33,474 nucleotides of DNA, from the NCBI GenBank assembly GCA_018970885.1, contig JAGWVL010000009.1:1-33474 (forward strand). Reading direction: 5' to 3'. The position numbers were made by a program, and so were the translations under genes. Shown here piece after piece: positions 10,131 to 19,238 of the stretch. Position 1 is the first letter of the stretch, and each line of letters begins with the position of its first letter. This DNA comes from Actinomycetales bacterium. Its GTDB lineage: Bacteria; Actinomycetota; Actinomycetes; Nanopelagicales; Nanopelagicaceae. The notes beneath the pieces are model-generated. The model was not told where the DNA came from and did no database searches. It saw only the letters and a program-made list of their open reading frames with translations.

Positions 10131-10542
10131 CACACAAGAGAACGCATTAGTTGCACGCGCAGTTCTGCGCGACATTCGCCATACACCACAGAAGGCACGT
10201 CGTATCGTCGACCTAATTCGTGGACAACGTGCTGATGAAGCACTCAACATTTTGAAGTTCGCACCACAGGCTGCAGGACAAGATGTGTACGCACTTCTTA
10301 ACTCTGCAGTTGCAAATGCGAAGGCTAAGAACCCTGCAATCCGTGATGCTTCAGAGCTCTGGGTTGTAGAAGCATTAGTTGATGAGGGCCGCACCATGAA
10401 GCGTTTCCGTCCACGTGCACAGGGTCGAGGTTTCCGTATTTTGAAGCGTTCATCACACATCTCAGTTGCAGTTAGCGATTCAAAATCTTCATCGAAAACT
10501 CTTAACTCGAAGAAGACTACACAGAAGGGAGCGACCAAGTAA
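10123..10542 (+). CDS. rplV: 50S ribosomal protein L22
   Basis: A 139-residue L22, whose beta hairpin lines the exit tunnel and is a macrolide contact. The start is set at GTG 10123 because conserved sequence ([24 protein letters not shown]) begins soon after and AAAGG lies 6 bases upstream at 10112-10116; the frame can be opened at 10087, but that would lie inside rpsS. The hairpin segment [13 protein letters not shown] is intact. A Ser/Lys-rich tail of about 25 residues ends the protein, as in other actinobacteria. Confidence 0.97.
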   Translation: MANTQENALVARAVLRDIRHTPQKARRIVDLIRGQRADEALNILKFAPQAAGQDVYALLNSAVANAKAKNPAIRDASELWVVEALVDEGRTMKRFRPRAQGRGFRILKRSSHISVAVSDSKSSSKTLNSKKTTQKGATK

Positions 10543-11327
10543 TGGGTCAAAAAGTAAACCCACACGGCTTCCGTCTCGGCATTACAACTGAATTCAAGTC
10601 ACGTTGGTACGCAGACAAGCTATATAAGGATTACGTCAAGGAAGATGTCGAAATCCGTCGCTTGATGCAGAAGGGTATGGAGCGCGCTGGCGTATCTCGA
10701 ATTGAAATCGAGCGCACACGTGATCGCGTCCGTATCGATCTACACACTGCACGTCCAGGAATTGTTATTGGCCGTCGTGGTCAAGAAGCAGACATCCTTC
10801 GTCAGCGTCTAGAGAAGCTAACTGGCAAGCAGGTACAGCTCAACATTCTTGAGGTTAAGAACCCAGAGATCGATGCACAACTTGTTGCACAGGGAATCGC
10901 CGAGCAGCTTGCTGCACGTGTTTCATTCCGTCGCGCAATGAAGAAGTCAATGCAAACAGCAATGAAGTCTGGTGCACAAGGCATTCGTGTTCAGTGCGGT
11001 GGCCGTCTTGGTGGTGCAGAAATGTCACGTTCTGAGTTCTACCGTGAAGGTCGTGTACCTCTACATACACTTCGCGCCGATATTGATTATGGCTTTTACG
11101 AGGCACATACAACATTTGGTCGCTTGGGAGTAAAGGTCTGGATCTACAAGGGCGAAGTTATTGGCTCACGTACAGAGCGTGCTGAAAAGGCACTTGCCGA
11201 AGCACGTGCTCCAAAGCCAGAGCGCCGCGGAGCTCGTACACCTCGTGCACCAAAGGCAGAGGTAACTGTTTCTCAGGGAACACCTACCTCAGCTGCGGCT
11301 GCAACAGCGGAAGGAGCAACTAACTAA
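10542..11327 (+). CDS. rpsC: 30S ribosomal protein S3
   Basis: A 261-residue S3, which with S4 and S5 forms the mRNA entry channel and its helicase activity. It opens with [14 protein letters not shown] type II KH domain carries GRRG at 77-80, followed by the C-terminal domain with [31 protein letters not shown]. The last 45 or so residues are an Ala/Arg-rich extension not needed for the fold. It overlaps both neighbours by one base (TAATG). Confidence 0.99.
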   Translation: MGQKVNPHGFRLGITTEFKSRWYADKLYKDYVKEDVEIRRLMQKGMERAGVSRIEIERTRDRVRIDLHTARPGIVIGRRGQEADILRQRLEKLTGKQVQLNILEVKNPEIDAQLVAQGIAEQLAARVSFRRAMKKSMQTAMKSGAQGIRVQCGGRLGGAEMSRSEFYREGRVPLHTLRADIDYGFYEAHTTFGRLGVKVWIYKGEVIGSRTERAEKALAEARAPKPERRGARTPRAPKAEVTVSQGTPTSAAAATAEGATN

Positions 11328-11740
11328 TGTTGATTCCACGTCGTGTTAAGCACCGTAAGCAACACCACCCATCCCGTAAGGGCGCAGCAAAGGGCGGATC
11401 AACAGTTGCATTTGGTGACTTCGGTATTCAGGCTCTCGCTCCTGCTTATGTAACTAACCGTCAGATTGAAGCGGCTCGTATCGCTATGACTCGTTACATC
11501 AAGCGTGGTGGAAAGGTTTGGATCAATATTTATCCAGATCGTCCACTAACCAAGAAGCCTGCTGAAACTCGTATGGGTTCCGGTAAGGGTTCACCAGAGT
11601 GGTGGATTGCAAACGTTAAGCCAGGTCGCGTTATGTTCGAAATCTCTGGCGTATCAGAAGCAATCGCAACGGAAGCGATGCGTCTTGCGATGCACAAGCT
11701 TCCAATGAAGTGTCGTGTAGTAAAGCGTGAGGAGGCATAA
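11327..11740 (+). CDS. rplP: 50S ribosomal protein L16
   Basis: A 137-residue L16, needed for A-site tRNA positioning and late 50S assembly. [19 protein letters not shown], the FGDFGIQAL segment and [20 protein letters not shown] are diagnostic. The start shares one base with the rpsC stop and the gene abuts rpmC directly. The GAGGAGGC near its 3' end serves as the ribosome binding site for rpmC. Confidence 0.99.
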   Translation: MLIPRRVKHRKQHHPSRKGAAKGGSTVAFGDFGIQALAPAYVTNRQIEAARIAMTRYIKRGGKVWINIYPDRPLTKKPAETRMGSGKGSPEWWIANVKPGRVMFEISGVSEAIATEAMRLAMHKLPMKCRVVKREEA

Positions 11741-11956
11741 GTGGCTATTACAACTAATGAAGAGCTACGCCAGTTGTCAGCTGAAGATTTGACTAGCAAG
11801 GTTCGTGAGTTGAAGGAAGAACTTTTCAACCTACGTTTCCAGGCAGCAACAGGTCAGCTTGAGAGCCACGGTCGTCTAAGTGCAGTGCGCAAAGAGATCG
11901 CACGTGTCTACACAATTATTCGCGAACGCGAACTAGGAATCGGAGGAGCTGCGTAA
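11741..11956 (+). CDS. rpmC: 50S ribosomal protein L29
   Basis: A 71-residue helical hairpin protein near the tunnel exit that helps bind trigger factor. The [32 protein letters not shown] block is standard for L29. The start is GTG, immediately after the rplP stop with AGGAGG just upstream. Its stop overlaps the rpsQ start as TAATG. Confidence 0.98.
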   Translation: MAITTNEELRQLSAEDLTSKVRELKEELFNLRFQAATGQLESHGRLSAVRKEIARVYTIIRERELGIGGAA

Positions 11957-12225
11957 TGACTACTAATAATGCAGATCGCAGCGACCGTAAGGTCCGTGAA
12001 GGAATTGTTATAAGCGACAAGATGGATAAGACCATCACCGTTGAAGTTTCAAATCGTGTTAAGCACGGTATGTACTCAAAGGTTATGTCTCGCTCAAGCA
12101 AGTTAAAAGCACATGATGAGCAGAACGCTGCTGGCATGGGCGATCGTGTACTCATCATGGAAACTCGTCCATTGTCAGCAACAAAGCGCTGGCGTTTGGT
12201 TGAGATTCTCGAGAAGGCAAAGTAA
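11956..12225 (+). CDS. rpsQ: 30S ribosomal protein S17
   Basis: An 89-residue OB-fold primary rRNA-binding protein of the 30S body. [20 protein letters not shown] and the [28 protein letters not shown] block are typical. It overlaps rpmC by one base and lies 18 bases before rplN. This is the conventional boundary between the S10 and spc groups, but no terminator or promoter is visible in it, so transcription probably runs through. Confidence 0.99.
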   Translation: MTTNNADRSDRKVREGIVISDKMDKTITVEVSNRVKHGMYSKVMSRSSKLKAHDEQNAAGMGDRVLIMETRPLSATKRWRLVEILEKAK

Positions 12226-12243
12226 GGGTTCGGTGGATAACTA

Positions 12244-12612
12244 ATGATTCAACAAGAATCGCGCCTACGCGTCGCGGATAACACAGGAGCTAAAGAGCTT
12301 CTCTGTATTCGTGTGCTCGGTGGATCCAAGCGCCGCTATGCCGGTATCGGAGACATCATCGTTTGCTCTGTTAAGGATGCAATTCCTGGCGGACAGGTTA
12401 AGAAGGGTGAGGTCGTAAAGGCTGTCATCGTTCGTACAGTTAAGGAACGTCGTCGTCCAGATGGCTCCTACATTAAGTTTGATGAAAATGCTGCAGTGAT
12501 CTTGAAGGCTGATGGCGAGCCACGTGGAACCCGTATCTTCGGACCAGTTGCACGTGAACTACGTGACAAGCGCTTTATGAAGATCATCTCGTTAGCTCCG
12601 GAGGTGCTCTAA
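12244..12612 (+). CDS. rplN: 50S ribosomal protein L14
   Basis: A 122-residue L14 at the subunit interface (bridge B8), also the docking site of the RsfS silencing factor. [18 protein letters not shown] and the [30 protein letters not shown] segment are highly conserved and intact. It is the first gene of the spc group. rplX follows after 2 bases. Confidence 0.99.
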   Translation: MIQQESRLRVADNTGAKELLCIRVLGGSKRRYAGIGDIIVCSVKDAIPGGQVKKGEVVKAVIVRTVKERRRPDGSYIKFDENAAVILKADGEPRGTRIFGPVARELRDKRFMKIISLAPEVL

Positions 12613-12614
12613 TT

Positions 12615-12926
12615 ATGGCAAAGATTAAGAAGGATGACACCGTTCTTGTTATCGCAGGTAAAGATCGCGGAACAACAGGAAAGGTTCTATCAGTTGATGG
12701 CAACCGTGTAACCGTTGAAGGTGTTAACCGCCAGAAGCGTCACACAAAGGAGACAACTGGTGATCGCGGCGTGAAGGTCGGCGGAATCATCACTGTTGAA
12801 GCATCACTACATATTTCAAATGTCATGGTTGTTGATGGGGATGGCAAGGCAACTCGCCTTGGTGTTCGCAAAGATGATGAAGGCAAGAATGTTCGTATCT
12901 CACGTCGCACCGGAAAGGACATCTAA
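12615..12926 (+). CDS. rplX: 50S ribosomal protein L24
   Basis: A 103-residue L24, an assembly initiator of the large subunit with a KOW motif at its N-terminus ([23 protein letters not shown]). The [10 protein letters not shown] segment and the C-terminal [13 protein letters not shown] fit the family. It overlaps the rplE start by one base (TAATG). Confidence 0.99.
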   Translation: MAKIKKDDTVLVIAGKDRGTTGKVLSVDGNRVTVEGVNRQKRHTKETTGDRGVKVGGIITVEASLHISNVMVVDGDGKATRLGVRKDDEGKNVRISRRTGKDI

Positions 12927-13483
12927 TGTCAACCAAGGTAGATGTACGTCTAAAAGCCAAGTACAAGAGCGATATCGCTCCTGCACTCAAGAGCGAGTTT
13001 GGATTTAAGAATCCAATGATGGTTCCAACACTTACAAAGGTGATTGTGAACATGGGTGTTGGTGATGCAGCACGTGATTCAAAGCTGATCGAGGGAGCAA
13101 TCCGCGATTTAGTAACAATCACAGGACAAAAGCCACAAGTTACTAAGGCTCGCAAGTCAATTGCTCAATTCAAGCTTCGTGAAGGTCAGCCAATTGGTGC
13201 GCACGTAACCTTGCGCGGAGATCGTATGTGGGAGTTTGCAGATCGTTTGCTTTCAATCGCATTGCCACGTATCCGTGACTTCCGTGGTTTATCACCAAAG
13301 CAGTTTGATGGCCGTGGAAATTACACCTTCGGTTTAACCGAGCAGGTTGTATTCCCAGAAATCGAACAGGACAAGGTAGATCGTCCACGCGGTATGGATA
13401 TTACTTTCGTAACAACAGCAAAGAATGATGCTGAAGGTCGCGCACTACTTAAGGCGCTCGGCTTTCCATTCAAGGAGGCATAA
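12926..13483 (+). CDS. rplE: 50S ribosomal protein L5
   Basis: A 185-residue L5, which binds 5S rRNA and contacts P-site tRNA. Blocks present include [38 protein letters not shown], the [20 protein letters not shown] region and [19 protein letters not shown]. The length is typical. It is coupled to rplX by a one-base overlap and ends 3 bases before rpsN. Confidence 0.99.
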   Translation: MSTKVDVRLKAKYKSDIAPALKSEFGFKNPMMVPTLTKVIVNMGVGDAARDSKLIEGAIRDLVTITGQKPQVTKARKSIAQFKLREGQPIGAHVTLRGDRMWEFADRLLSIALPRIRDFRGLSPKQFDGRGNYTFGLTEQVVFPEIEQDKVDRPRGMDITFVTTAKNDAEGRALLKALGFPFKEA

Positions 13484-13486
13484 GCC

Positions 13487-13672
13487 ATGGCAAAGACATC
13501 GCTCAAGGTAAAGGCAGGTCGCAAACCTAAGTTCAAGGTTCGTGGCTATACACGTTGCCAACGTTGCGGACGTCCACACTCTGTTTATCAGAAGTTTGGT
13601 ATCTGCCGTGTTTGTTTCCGCGAAATGGCTCACCGTGGTGAGCTACCTGGTATTACCAAGGCATCTTGGTAG
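13487..13672 (+). CDS. rpsN: 30S ribosomal protein S14, zinc-binding type Z
   Basis: A 61-residue S14 of the short zinc type. Cys24, Cys27, Cys40 and Cys43 form two CxxC pairs, and the [15 protein letters not shown] segment and [17 protein letters not shown] ending match the family. This is the C-plus form used under zinc-sufficient conditions; many actinobacteria keep a second, cysteine-free copy elsewhere, and none is seen here. It has its own GGAGG site at the end of rplE. A 90-bp gap to rpsH follows. Confidence 0.99.
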   Translation: MAKTSLKVKAGRKPKFKVRGYTRCQRCGRPHSVYQKFGICRVCFREMAHRGELPGITKASW

Positions 13673-13762
13673 AGAAGAACGAAATTTAAACCTATCCAAA
13701 TAACTACAACGAACAAGGTCTAGAGAAAAGAAACCAGTTCGAGAAAGGCCACGAGGCCACGT
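13673..13762 (+). other. rpsN-rpsH spacer within the spc cluster
   Basis: This is one of the widest gaps in the ribosomal run. No -35/-10 pair is convincing. A GGCC-ACGA-GGCC mini-hairpin (13747-13758) contains GAGG at 13753-13756, the likely rpsH ribosome binding site, so the site might be partly masked. Whether this matters is unknown. Confidence 0.3.
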
Positions 13763-14167
13763 ATGACAATGACAGATCCGATCGCAGACATGTTGACACG
13801 TCTGCGCAACGCGAACTCTGCCTACCATGATTCGGTTTCTATGCCGTCATCATCGGTCAAGGTACGTATCGCCGCGATCCTTCAACAAGAGGGATACATT
13901 GCGGGATACCGTGTTGAAGATGCAGATAATGGAGTAGGTAAGAACCTTGTTCTTGACCTTAAGTTTGGTGCAAACCGTGAGCGTTCGATCGCTGGTTTGC
14001 GTCGTGTAAGCAAGCCAGGACTTCGCGTGTATGCAAAGTCAACATCACTACCTAAGGTACTTGGTGGACTAGGCGTTGCAATTATTTCAACTTCATCTGG
14101 ATTGCTTACTGATAAGCAAGCCAATAAGCAGGGCGTAGGCGGAGAAGTTCTCGCCTACGTATGGTGA
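13763..14167 (+). CDS. rpsH: 30S ribosomal protein S8
   Basis: A 134-residue S8, a primary binder of the central domain of 16S rRNA. It begins [24 protein letters not shown], the usual actinobacterial start, and ends with [11 protein letters not shown]; the [20 protein letters not shown] region is typical. GAGG lies 6 bases before the ATG. It is separated from rpsN by 90 bp and from rplF by 7 bp. Confidence 0.99.
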   Translation: MTMTDPIADMLTRLRNANSAYHDSVSMPSSSVKVRIAAILQQEGYIAGYRVEDADNGVGKNLVLDLKFGANRERSIAGLRRVSKPGLRVYAKSTSLPKVLGGLGVAIISTSSGLLTDKQANKQGVGGEVLAYVW

Positions 14168-14174
14168 TCAACTA

Positions 14175-14714
14175 ATGTCACGTATTGGTCGCATGCCTAT
14201 CGCCGTACCAAGCGGCGTAGAAGTAACAATCGCTGGGCAGAATGTTGCAGTGAAGGGTCCTAAGGGAACTCTTTCACTTAACGTTGCTGAGCCAATTCAA
14301 GTTTCCCAAGAAGCTGGTGTTATCACCGTTGCTCGTCCAAACGAGGAGCGCGCAACACGTTCACTTCACGGTCTATCTCGCACACTTGTTGCGAACATGG
14401 TCGAGGGCGTAACTAAGGGTTACACATTAACTATTGAAATCGTCGGTGTTGGTTACCGTGTGGCTGAAAAGGGTAAGGACCTCGAGTTCCAACTTGGTTA
14501 CAGTCACAACATCCAATTCCCAGCACCTGAAGGAATCACTTTCAAGGTTGAGTCACCAACAAAGTTCCATATCTCTGGAATTGATAAGCAGTTGGTTGGC
14601 GAAGTTGCTGCAAAGGTAAAGAAGCTTCGCAAGGCTGATCCTTACAAGGGCAAGGGCTTGCGTCTCTCAGGTGAAGTTGTTCGCCGTAAGCAAGGAAAGA
14701 CAGGTAAGAAGTAA
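14175..14714 (+). CDS. rplF: 50S ribosomal protein L6
   Basis: A 179-residue two-domain L6 near the sarcin-ricin loop and factor-binding site. [14 protein letters not shown], the [21 protein letters not shown] segment and the C-terminal [27 protein letters not shown] are conserved. The stop overlaps rplR by one base. Confidence 0.99.
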   Translation: MSRIGRMPIAVPSGVEVTIAGQNVAVKGPKGTLSLNVAEPIQVSQEAGVITVARPNEERATRSLHGLSRTLVANMVEGVTKGYTLTIEIVGVGYRVAEKGKDLEFQLGYSHNIQFPAPEGITFKVESPTKFHISGIDKQLVGEVAAKVKKLRKADPYKGKGLRLSGEVVRRKQGKTGKK

Positions 14715-15091
14715 TGGCTATTGGTGTAAAGGTCCGCAAAGGTTCGGCAACAAAGGCCCGTGCCCGTCGTGCTTTCCGCGTTCGCAAGAAGGTTTCTGGA
14801 ACAGCATCTCGTCCACGTTTAGTCGTTTCTCGCTCATCACGTCACTTGTTTGTACAGGTTATTGATGACACACAGGGCAAGACACTTGCCTATGCATCCA
14901 CAATGGAAACTGATATTCGTGCCGATAAGGGCGACAAGACTGCAAAGTCAAAGGCTGTTGGTGCATTAATTGCATCACGCGCTAAGGCTGCTGGAGTTTC
15001 ATCAGTCGTCTTTGATCGTGCAGGAAATAAGTATCACGGTCGTATTGCAGCTGTAGCTGACAGTGCACGAGAGAACGGATTGGAGTTCTAA
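14714..15091 (+). CDS. rplR: 50S ribosomal protein L18
   Basis: A 125-residue L18, which binds 5S rRNA together with L5. The basic N-terminus, the [20 protein letters not shown] block, the [42 protein letters not shown] segment and the terminal GLEF are all typical. It shares one base with each neighbour (rplF and rpsE), a chain of TAATG junctions suggesting coupled translation. Confidence 0.99.
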   Translation: MAIGVKVRKGSATKARARRAFRVRKKVSGTASRPRLVVSRSSRHLFVQVIDDTQGKTLAYASTMETDIRADKGDKTAKSKAVGALIASRAKAAGVSSVVFDRAGNKYHGRIAAVADSARENGLEF

Positions 15092-15708
15092 TGTCTACTA
15101 ATCCAACTACTGCGCCAGCAACAGCGGGTAATGAGCGAGGTAAGGGACGCCCAGAGCGTCGCGAACGTCGTGATGATCGCGAAAAAGAAAAGAATCCATT
15201 CATGGAGCGCGTTGTATTTATCAACCGCGTATCTAAAGTTGTAAAGGGTGGACGTCGTTTCTCATTCACCGCACTTGTAGTTGTCGGAGACGGTAACGGT
15301 CAGGTCGGTATTGGTTACGGAAAGTCTAAGGAAGTTCCAGCAGCGATTGCTAAGGCAGTGGAAGAAGCGAAGAAGTCATTCTTCACAGTTCCACGTGTTC
15401 AAGGAACAGTTCCTCATCCAGTACAAGGTGAAACTGCAGCGGGTGTAGTTCTTCTACGTCCAGCTAGCCCAGGTACCGGAGTTATTGCCGGCGGTCCAGT
15501 GCGTGCAGTTCTTGAGTGTGCAGGTATCACAGATGTATTGACTAAGTCACTCGGATCTAACAATGCAATCAACATGGTTCACGCAACCGTTGCTGCATTG
15601 AAGATGCTTGAGAGCCCAGCACAAATTGCTGCGCGACGCGGTCGTCCATTGGAAGATGTTGCACCTGCAGCAATTATCCGCGCTTCACAGATCACGGTAG
15701 GTGCCTAA
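15091..15708 (+). CDS. rpsE: 30S ribosomal protein S5
   Basis: A 205-residue S5, involved in decoding fidelity and the mRNA entry channel. A charged N-terminal extension of about 30 residues (Arg/Glu/Asp rich) precedes [29 protein letters not shown]. The [46 protein letters not shown] and [17 protein letters not shown] blocks follow. Such extensions are common in actinobacterial S5. It shares TAATG junctions with rplR and rpmD. Confidence 0.99.
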   Translation: MSTNPTTAPATAGNERGKGRPERRERRDDREKEKNPFMERVVFINRVSKVVKGGRRFSFTALVVVGDGNGQVGIGYGKSKEVPAAIAKAVEEAKKSFFTVPRVQGTVPHPVQGETAAGVVLLRPASPGTGVIAGGPVRAVLECAGITDVLTKSLGSNNAINMVHATVAALKMLESPAQIAARRGRPLEDVAPAAIIRASQITVGA

Positions 15709-15890
15709 TGCCACGTTTGAAAGTAACTCAGATTCGCTCAAAGGTTGGAAACAAGCCTGAACAGCGCGACACACTTCGTTCATTGGGTCTTAAGCGCATT
15801 AACGATGTTGTTGTTAAAGAAGATCGTCCAGAAATTCGTGGCATGGTTTACGCCGTTCGCCACCTGATTAAGGTTGAGGAGGTCGAATAA
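15708..15890 (+). CDS. rpmD: 50S ribosomal protein L30
   Basis: A 60-residue L30 with [25 protein letters not shown] and the [25 protein letters not shown] ending that define the family. It overlaps the rpsE stop by one base, and its own GAGGAGG near the 3' end serves rplO, which starts 2 bases after its stop codon. Confidence 0.98.
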   Translation: MPRLKVTQIRSKVGNKPEQRDTLRSLGLKRINDVVVKEDRPEIRGMVYAVRHLIKVEEVE

Positions 15891-15892
15891 AG

Positions 15893-16333
15893 ATGACACT
15901 AAAACTTCATCATCTTCGTCCAGCTCCAGGTGCTAAGAAAGCTAAGACTCGTAAGGGTCGCGGTGAGGCATCGAAGGGTAAGACCGCAGGTCGCGGTGGT
16001 AAGGGAACACGTGCTCGTAACACAGTTCGTGCAGGTTTCGAAGGTGGTCAACTACCTCTCGTAATGCGTTTGCCAAAGCTTCGCGGATTTAAGAACCCAG
16101 CACGTATTGAGTACCAGGCTGTGAATGTCTCAACAATTAATGCGCTATTTCCTAAGGGTGGCGATGTAACTGTTGCAGATCTGATTGCTAAGGGTGCAGT
16201 CCGCGATAGCTTGCCTGTGAAGGTGCTTGGAAACGGCGAAATCGATGTCAAGGTGAGTGTTACTGCACACGCTTTCTCATCATCTGCTGTAGACAAGATC
16301 ACTGCAGCCGGCGGCAAGACAAACGTTCTCTAA
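15893..16333 (+). CDS. rplO: 50S ribosomal protein L15
   Basis: A 146-residue L15, an assembly protein of the large subunit. The glycine- and basic-rich N-terminal half ([20 protein letters not shown] then [14 protein letters not shown]) and the [19 protein letters not shown] block are diagnostic, and the C-terminal fold ends with [16 protein letters not shown]. It is the last ribosomal gene before secY, from which it is separated by 42 bp without an evident terminator. Confidence 0.99.
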   Translation: MTLKLHHLRPAPGAKKAKTRKGRGEASKGKTAGRGGKGTRARNTVRAGFEGGQLPLVMRLPKLRGFKNPARIEYQAVNVSTINALFPKGGDVTVADLIAKGAVRDSLPVKVLGNGEIDVKVSVTAHAFSSSAVDKITAAGGKTNVL

Positions 16334-16375
16334 TAAGCGAACATCTTTAGATAGAAGAGACAGAGGAGAAGATCA

Positions 16376-17671
16376 ATGCTTTCAGCATTCGGTATGGCTT
16401 TTAAGACACCAGATCTACGAAAGAAGATCTTCTTCACTCTCTCAATCATGGCCTTGTTCCGTTTTGGTTCAGTTGTTCCAACACCTGGCGTTTCCTACAC
16501 AAATGTAAAAGAGTGTTTGAAGACGGCAGAAACTGGTGGATTGTTTGGCCTGATTAACCTTTTCAGTGGTGGAGCGCTTATTCAGCTCTCTGTCTTTGCT
16601 TTGGGAATCATGCCTTACATCACCGCCTCGATCATTATTCAGTTGTTAACTGTTGTAATTCCTCGCTTCGAAGCCCTCAAGGCTGAAGGACAATCAGGCA
16701 ATGCAAAGTTAACTCAATACACACGTTACTTAACAATTGGTTTGGCAATCTTGCAGTCAACAGGTTTGGTTGCAGTTGCTCGTACACCAGGACGTTTGAT
16801 ATCAGGATGTTCTCTTGCAATCATCCCTGACACTTCATGGCAGCGCATCGTCACAATGATCGTTGTAATGACCGCTGGTACATCAGTTGTTATGTGGCTT
16901 GGTGAGCTCATCACCGATCGTGGCGTTGGTAACGGTATGTCAATCTTGATTTTTACATCTATCGCTGCAGGTTTCCCAAGCCAGCTGTGGTCGATCAAGC
17001 TACAAAAGGGTCTCTTTGCTTTCATCTTCGTGATGTTGGTAGGTGTGCTGGTTGTAGCTGCGGTTGTCTTTGTTGAGCAGGCTCAACGTCGTATTCCAGT
17101 TCAGTATGCCAAGCGCATGGTTGGACGTCAGGCATACGGTGGAACCAGTACTTACATTCCAATCAAGGTTAACCAGGCTGGTGTTATTCCAGTAATTTTT
17201 GCTTCATCATTGCTCTACATCCCTTCACTAATTGTGAACTTCACAAACAGCCAGGCTGCATGGGCGATTTGGATTAGCCGTAACTTTGTTAAGGGCGATC
17301 ACATTATTTATGTTGCAACATATGCAGCTCTTATTGTTTTCTTCACTTACTTCTACGTTGCAATTACCTTCAACCCAGATGAGGTTGCAGATAACATGAA
17401 GAAGTACGGTGGATTCGTTCCAGGTATTCGTGCTGGAAAGCCAACATCCGAGTACTTACAGTATGTTCTTTCACGCATCACAGCTCCAGGATCTCTCTAC
17501 CTTGCGTTAGTTGCTGTCATTCCGATCGGAGCGCTCGTGCTCTTTGGAGCTACACAAAACTTCCCATTTGGTGGAACTGCGATCTTGATCGTCGTTGGTG
17601 TTGGTTTGGATACTGCAAAGCAGATTGAATCTCAGCTACAACAGCGTTCATACGAGGGATTCCTTAAGTAA
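16376..17671 (+). CDS. secY: Protein translocase subunit SecY
   Basis: A 431-residue channel subunit of the SecYEG translocon in the cytoplasmic membrane, through which unfolded and membrane proteins pass. Ten membrane segments can be followed. The N-terminal PDLRKKIFFTLSIMALFRFGS, the LFSGGALIQLSVFALGIMPYITASIIIQLL plug and channel region, the IPVQYAKRMVG cytoplasmic loop and NPDEVADNMKKYGGFVPGIRAG are diagnostic. GAGGAGA lies before the ATG. Its stop overlaps adk by one base, giving the common secY-adk-map series. Confidence 0.99.
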   Translation: MLSAFGMAFKTPDLRKKIFFTLSIMALFRFGSVVPTPGVSYTNVKECLKTAETGGLFGLINLFSGGALIQLSVFALGIMPYITASIIIQLLTVVIPRFEALKAEGQSGNAKLTQYTRYLTIGLAILQSTGLVAVARTPGRLISGCSLAIIPDTSWQRIVTMIVVMTAGTSVVMWLGELITDRGVGNGMSILIFTSIAAGFPSQLWSIKLQKGLFAFIFVMLVGVLVVAAVVFVEQAQRRIPVQYAKRMVGRQAYGGTSTYIPIKVNQAGVIPVIFASSLLYIPSLIVNFTNSQAAWAIWISRNFVKGDHIIYVATYAALIVFFTYFYVAITFNPDEVADNMKKYGGFVPGIRAGKPTSEYLQYVLSRITAPGSLYLALVAVIPIGALVLFGATQNFPFGGTAILIVVGVGLDTAKQIESQLQQRSYEGFLK

Positions 17672-18303
17672 TGCGTTTGGTCCTGGTAGGTCCACCAGGT
17701 GCAGGCAAGGGAACACAAGCACAATTCCTGGCAGCGCACTTTTCAATTCCACATATTTCAACTGGTGATATTTTCCGCGCCAATTTGAAGGCGGGAACTG
17801 ACCTCGGAAACCAGGCAAAGAGTTATATGGATCGTGGCGAGTTAGTTCCAGATTCAGTGACAAATGAGATGGTGAGAGATCGTCTTACTCATGATGATGT
17901 TGCAAATGGTTTCTTACTTGATGGTTTTCCTCGCAACGTTGCACAGGCTGAAGTGCTACGTGCAATTCTTGCTGATAAGAAGACCCCACTTCACGCGGTT
18001 CTAGAGTTTTCACTTGCTAATGAAGAGATCATCGCTCGACTTTCAGCACGTCGTACCTGTCGCGATTGTGGCGCTCCCTCAGTTGGCGTGGATAAGTGCC
18101 CAACATGTGGTGGCGAGGTTTATCAGCGCGAAGATGACAAGGCTGAAGTTATTGCACGACGCCTTGAGGTTTATGCAGAGCAGACCGCTCCGATTATTTC
18201 TTTCTATCGCAACGAGGGATTACTTATCTCTGTTAGCGCAGCAGGAAATGTTGAAGACATTACTGCTAGTGCAATCTCAGCTCTAAGCCGCGTAGCACAG
18301 TAA
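17671..18303 (+). CDS. adk: Adenylate kinase with zinc-type LID
   Basis: A 210-residue enzyme interconverting ATP plus AMP with two ADP in the cytoplasm. The P-loop GPPGAGKGT is at residues 7-15, the AMP-site STGDIFR at 30-36 and DGFPRN at 84-89. The LID is the long form with Cys130, Cys133, Cys143 and Cys146, a complete Cys4 zinc site, unlike the short LID-less form of mycobacteria. It is coupled to secY by a TAATG overlap and lies 10 bases before map. Confidence 0.98.
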   Translation: MRLVLVGPPGAGKGTQAQFLAAHFSIPHISTGDIFRANLKAGTDLGNQAKSYMDRGELVPDSVTNEMVRDRLTHDDVANGFLLDGFPRNVAQAEVLRAILADKKTPLHAVLEFSLANEEIIARLSARRTCRDCGAPSVGVDKCPTCGGEVYQREDDKAEVIARRLEVYAEQTAPIISFYRNEGLLISVSAAGNVEDITASAISALSRVAQ

Positions 18304-18313
18304 GTTTTAACTC

Positions 18314-19123
18314 ATGGCTATTCAAGTAAAAACCCTTGATCAATTAAGGACAATGCGACGTGCAGGATTAGTTGTTGCAGAGATTCACAAAGCAATTCGT
18401 GAGGCAATTAAGCCAGGCATGACAACAAATGCATTAGACACAATTGCTGAAGCGGTTATCAAGCGCAACAGTGCAACCTCAAATTTCAAGGGTTATTATG
18501 GTTTCCCAGCAACAATATGTGTTTCAATCAATGATGAAATTGTTCACGGTATCCCGGGTGATCGCATAATTAATGATGGTGATGTTGTCTCAGTTGATTG
18601 TGGTGCCATTGTTGATGGTTGGCATGGAGATGCGGCATTTTCAATCGGAATCGGCACCATCGATCCAGCGGATCAAAAGATGATGGATGTATGTGAAGAG
18701 TCGATGTGGCGCGGAATTGCAGCTGGGAAGAATGGTGCAAGAGTTTCCGATATTGGATATGCAATTGAGCAGTACACAAACTCGCAAGGAAAGTATGGAA
18801 TTTTGCAGGAGTACGGTGGACATGGAATTGGTACAGAGATGCATCAAGAGCCACATGTACTTAACTTTGGGAAAGTGGGTAACAGCCCAGAGATTATCCC
18901 TGGCTTTGCTTTAGCGATCGAACCGATGATTACCCGCGGCTCAGCGCGCACTAAGGTTCTGGGGGATGATTGGACCGTTGTATCGGCGGACAAATCACGA
19001 GGCGCACACTTTGAACACACCTACGCGATCCTGCCTGATGGCAAACCATTTGTTTTAACCGCCTTTGATGGTGGAAAAGATGCACTAGGCCGATTTGGTA
19101 TTGAGATCTCGACTCTCCTGTAA
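18314..19123 (+). CDS. map: Methionine aminopeptidase, type I
   Basis: A 269-residue metalloprotease that removes the initiator methionine from nascent proteins. All five metal ligands of the pita-bread fold are present: Asp95 and Asp106 (DCGAIVDGWHGD), His170 (GGHGIG), Glu203 (AIEPM) and Glu234 (FEHTY). His79 in the IVHGIP block also aligns with a catalytic-pocket residue. The length is typical of type Ia. It closes the secY-adk-map set; normally infA follows, but here a transport block intervenes after a 115-bp gap. Confidence 0.98.
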   Translation: MAIQVKTLDQLRTMRRAGLVVAEIHKAIREAIKPGMTTNALDTIAEAVIKRNSATSNFKGYYGFPATICVSINDEIVHGIPGDRIINDGDVVSVDCGAIVDGWHGDAAFSIGIGTIDPADQKMMDVCEESMWRGIAAGKNGARVSDIGYAIEQYTNSQGKYGILQEYGGHGIGTEMHQEPHVLNFGKVGNSPEIIPGFALAIEPMITRGSARTKVLGDDWTVVSADKSRGAHFEHTYAILPDGKPFVLTAFDGGKDALGRFGIEISTLL

Positions 19124-19238
19124 AAATCATCATTTCGTTACCTTTTTGAGACTTAAATCCCTTACATACCCTTTACTAAACCTGTACTTTTTCACCATCC
19201 CTCACCCTCGAGGGGCATTAACTACGGAGAACTCATCG
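19124..19238 (+). promoter_or_regulatory. Putative control region upstream of the tripartite transporter genes
   Basis: This is a 115-bp gap after map. TACCCT at 19167-19172 fits the TANNNT -10 pattern and TTGAGA at 19146-19151 resembles a -35, but the 15-base spacing is short, so the promoter call is weak. A perfect 10-bp palindrome, CCCTCGAGGG, at 19205-19214 lies between this and the ribosome binding site GGAGA (19226-19230), and could be an operator. No intrinsic terminator after map is evident. Confidence 0.3.

Noticed and set aside
10056-10565. A 169-codon open frame antisense to rplV
   Set aside because: It lies entirely across rpsS, rplV and rpsC, which are certain genes, and its product is a biased Ser/Arg/Ala sequence with no family resemblance. 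It is a mirror effect of codon bias.
19095-19238. An upstream extension of the TctC-like gene beginning inside map
   Set aside because: The extra residues are not conserved, would put a stretch before the signal peptide, and overlap the map gene. ATG 19239 has a good ribosome binding site.
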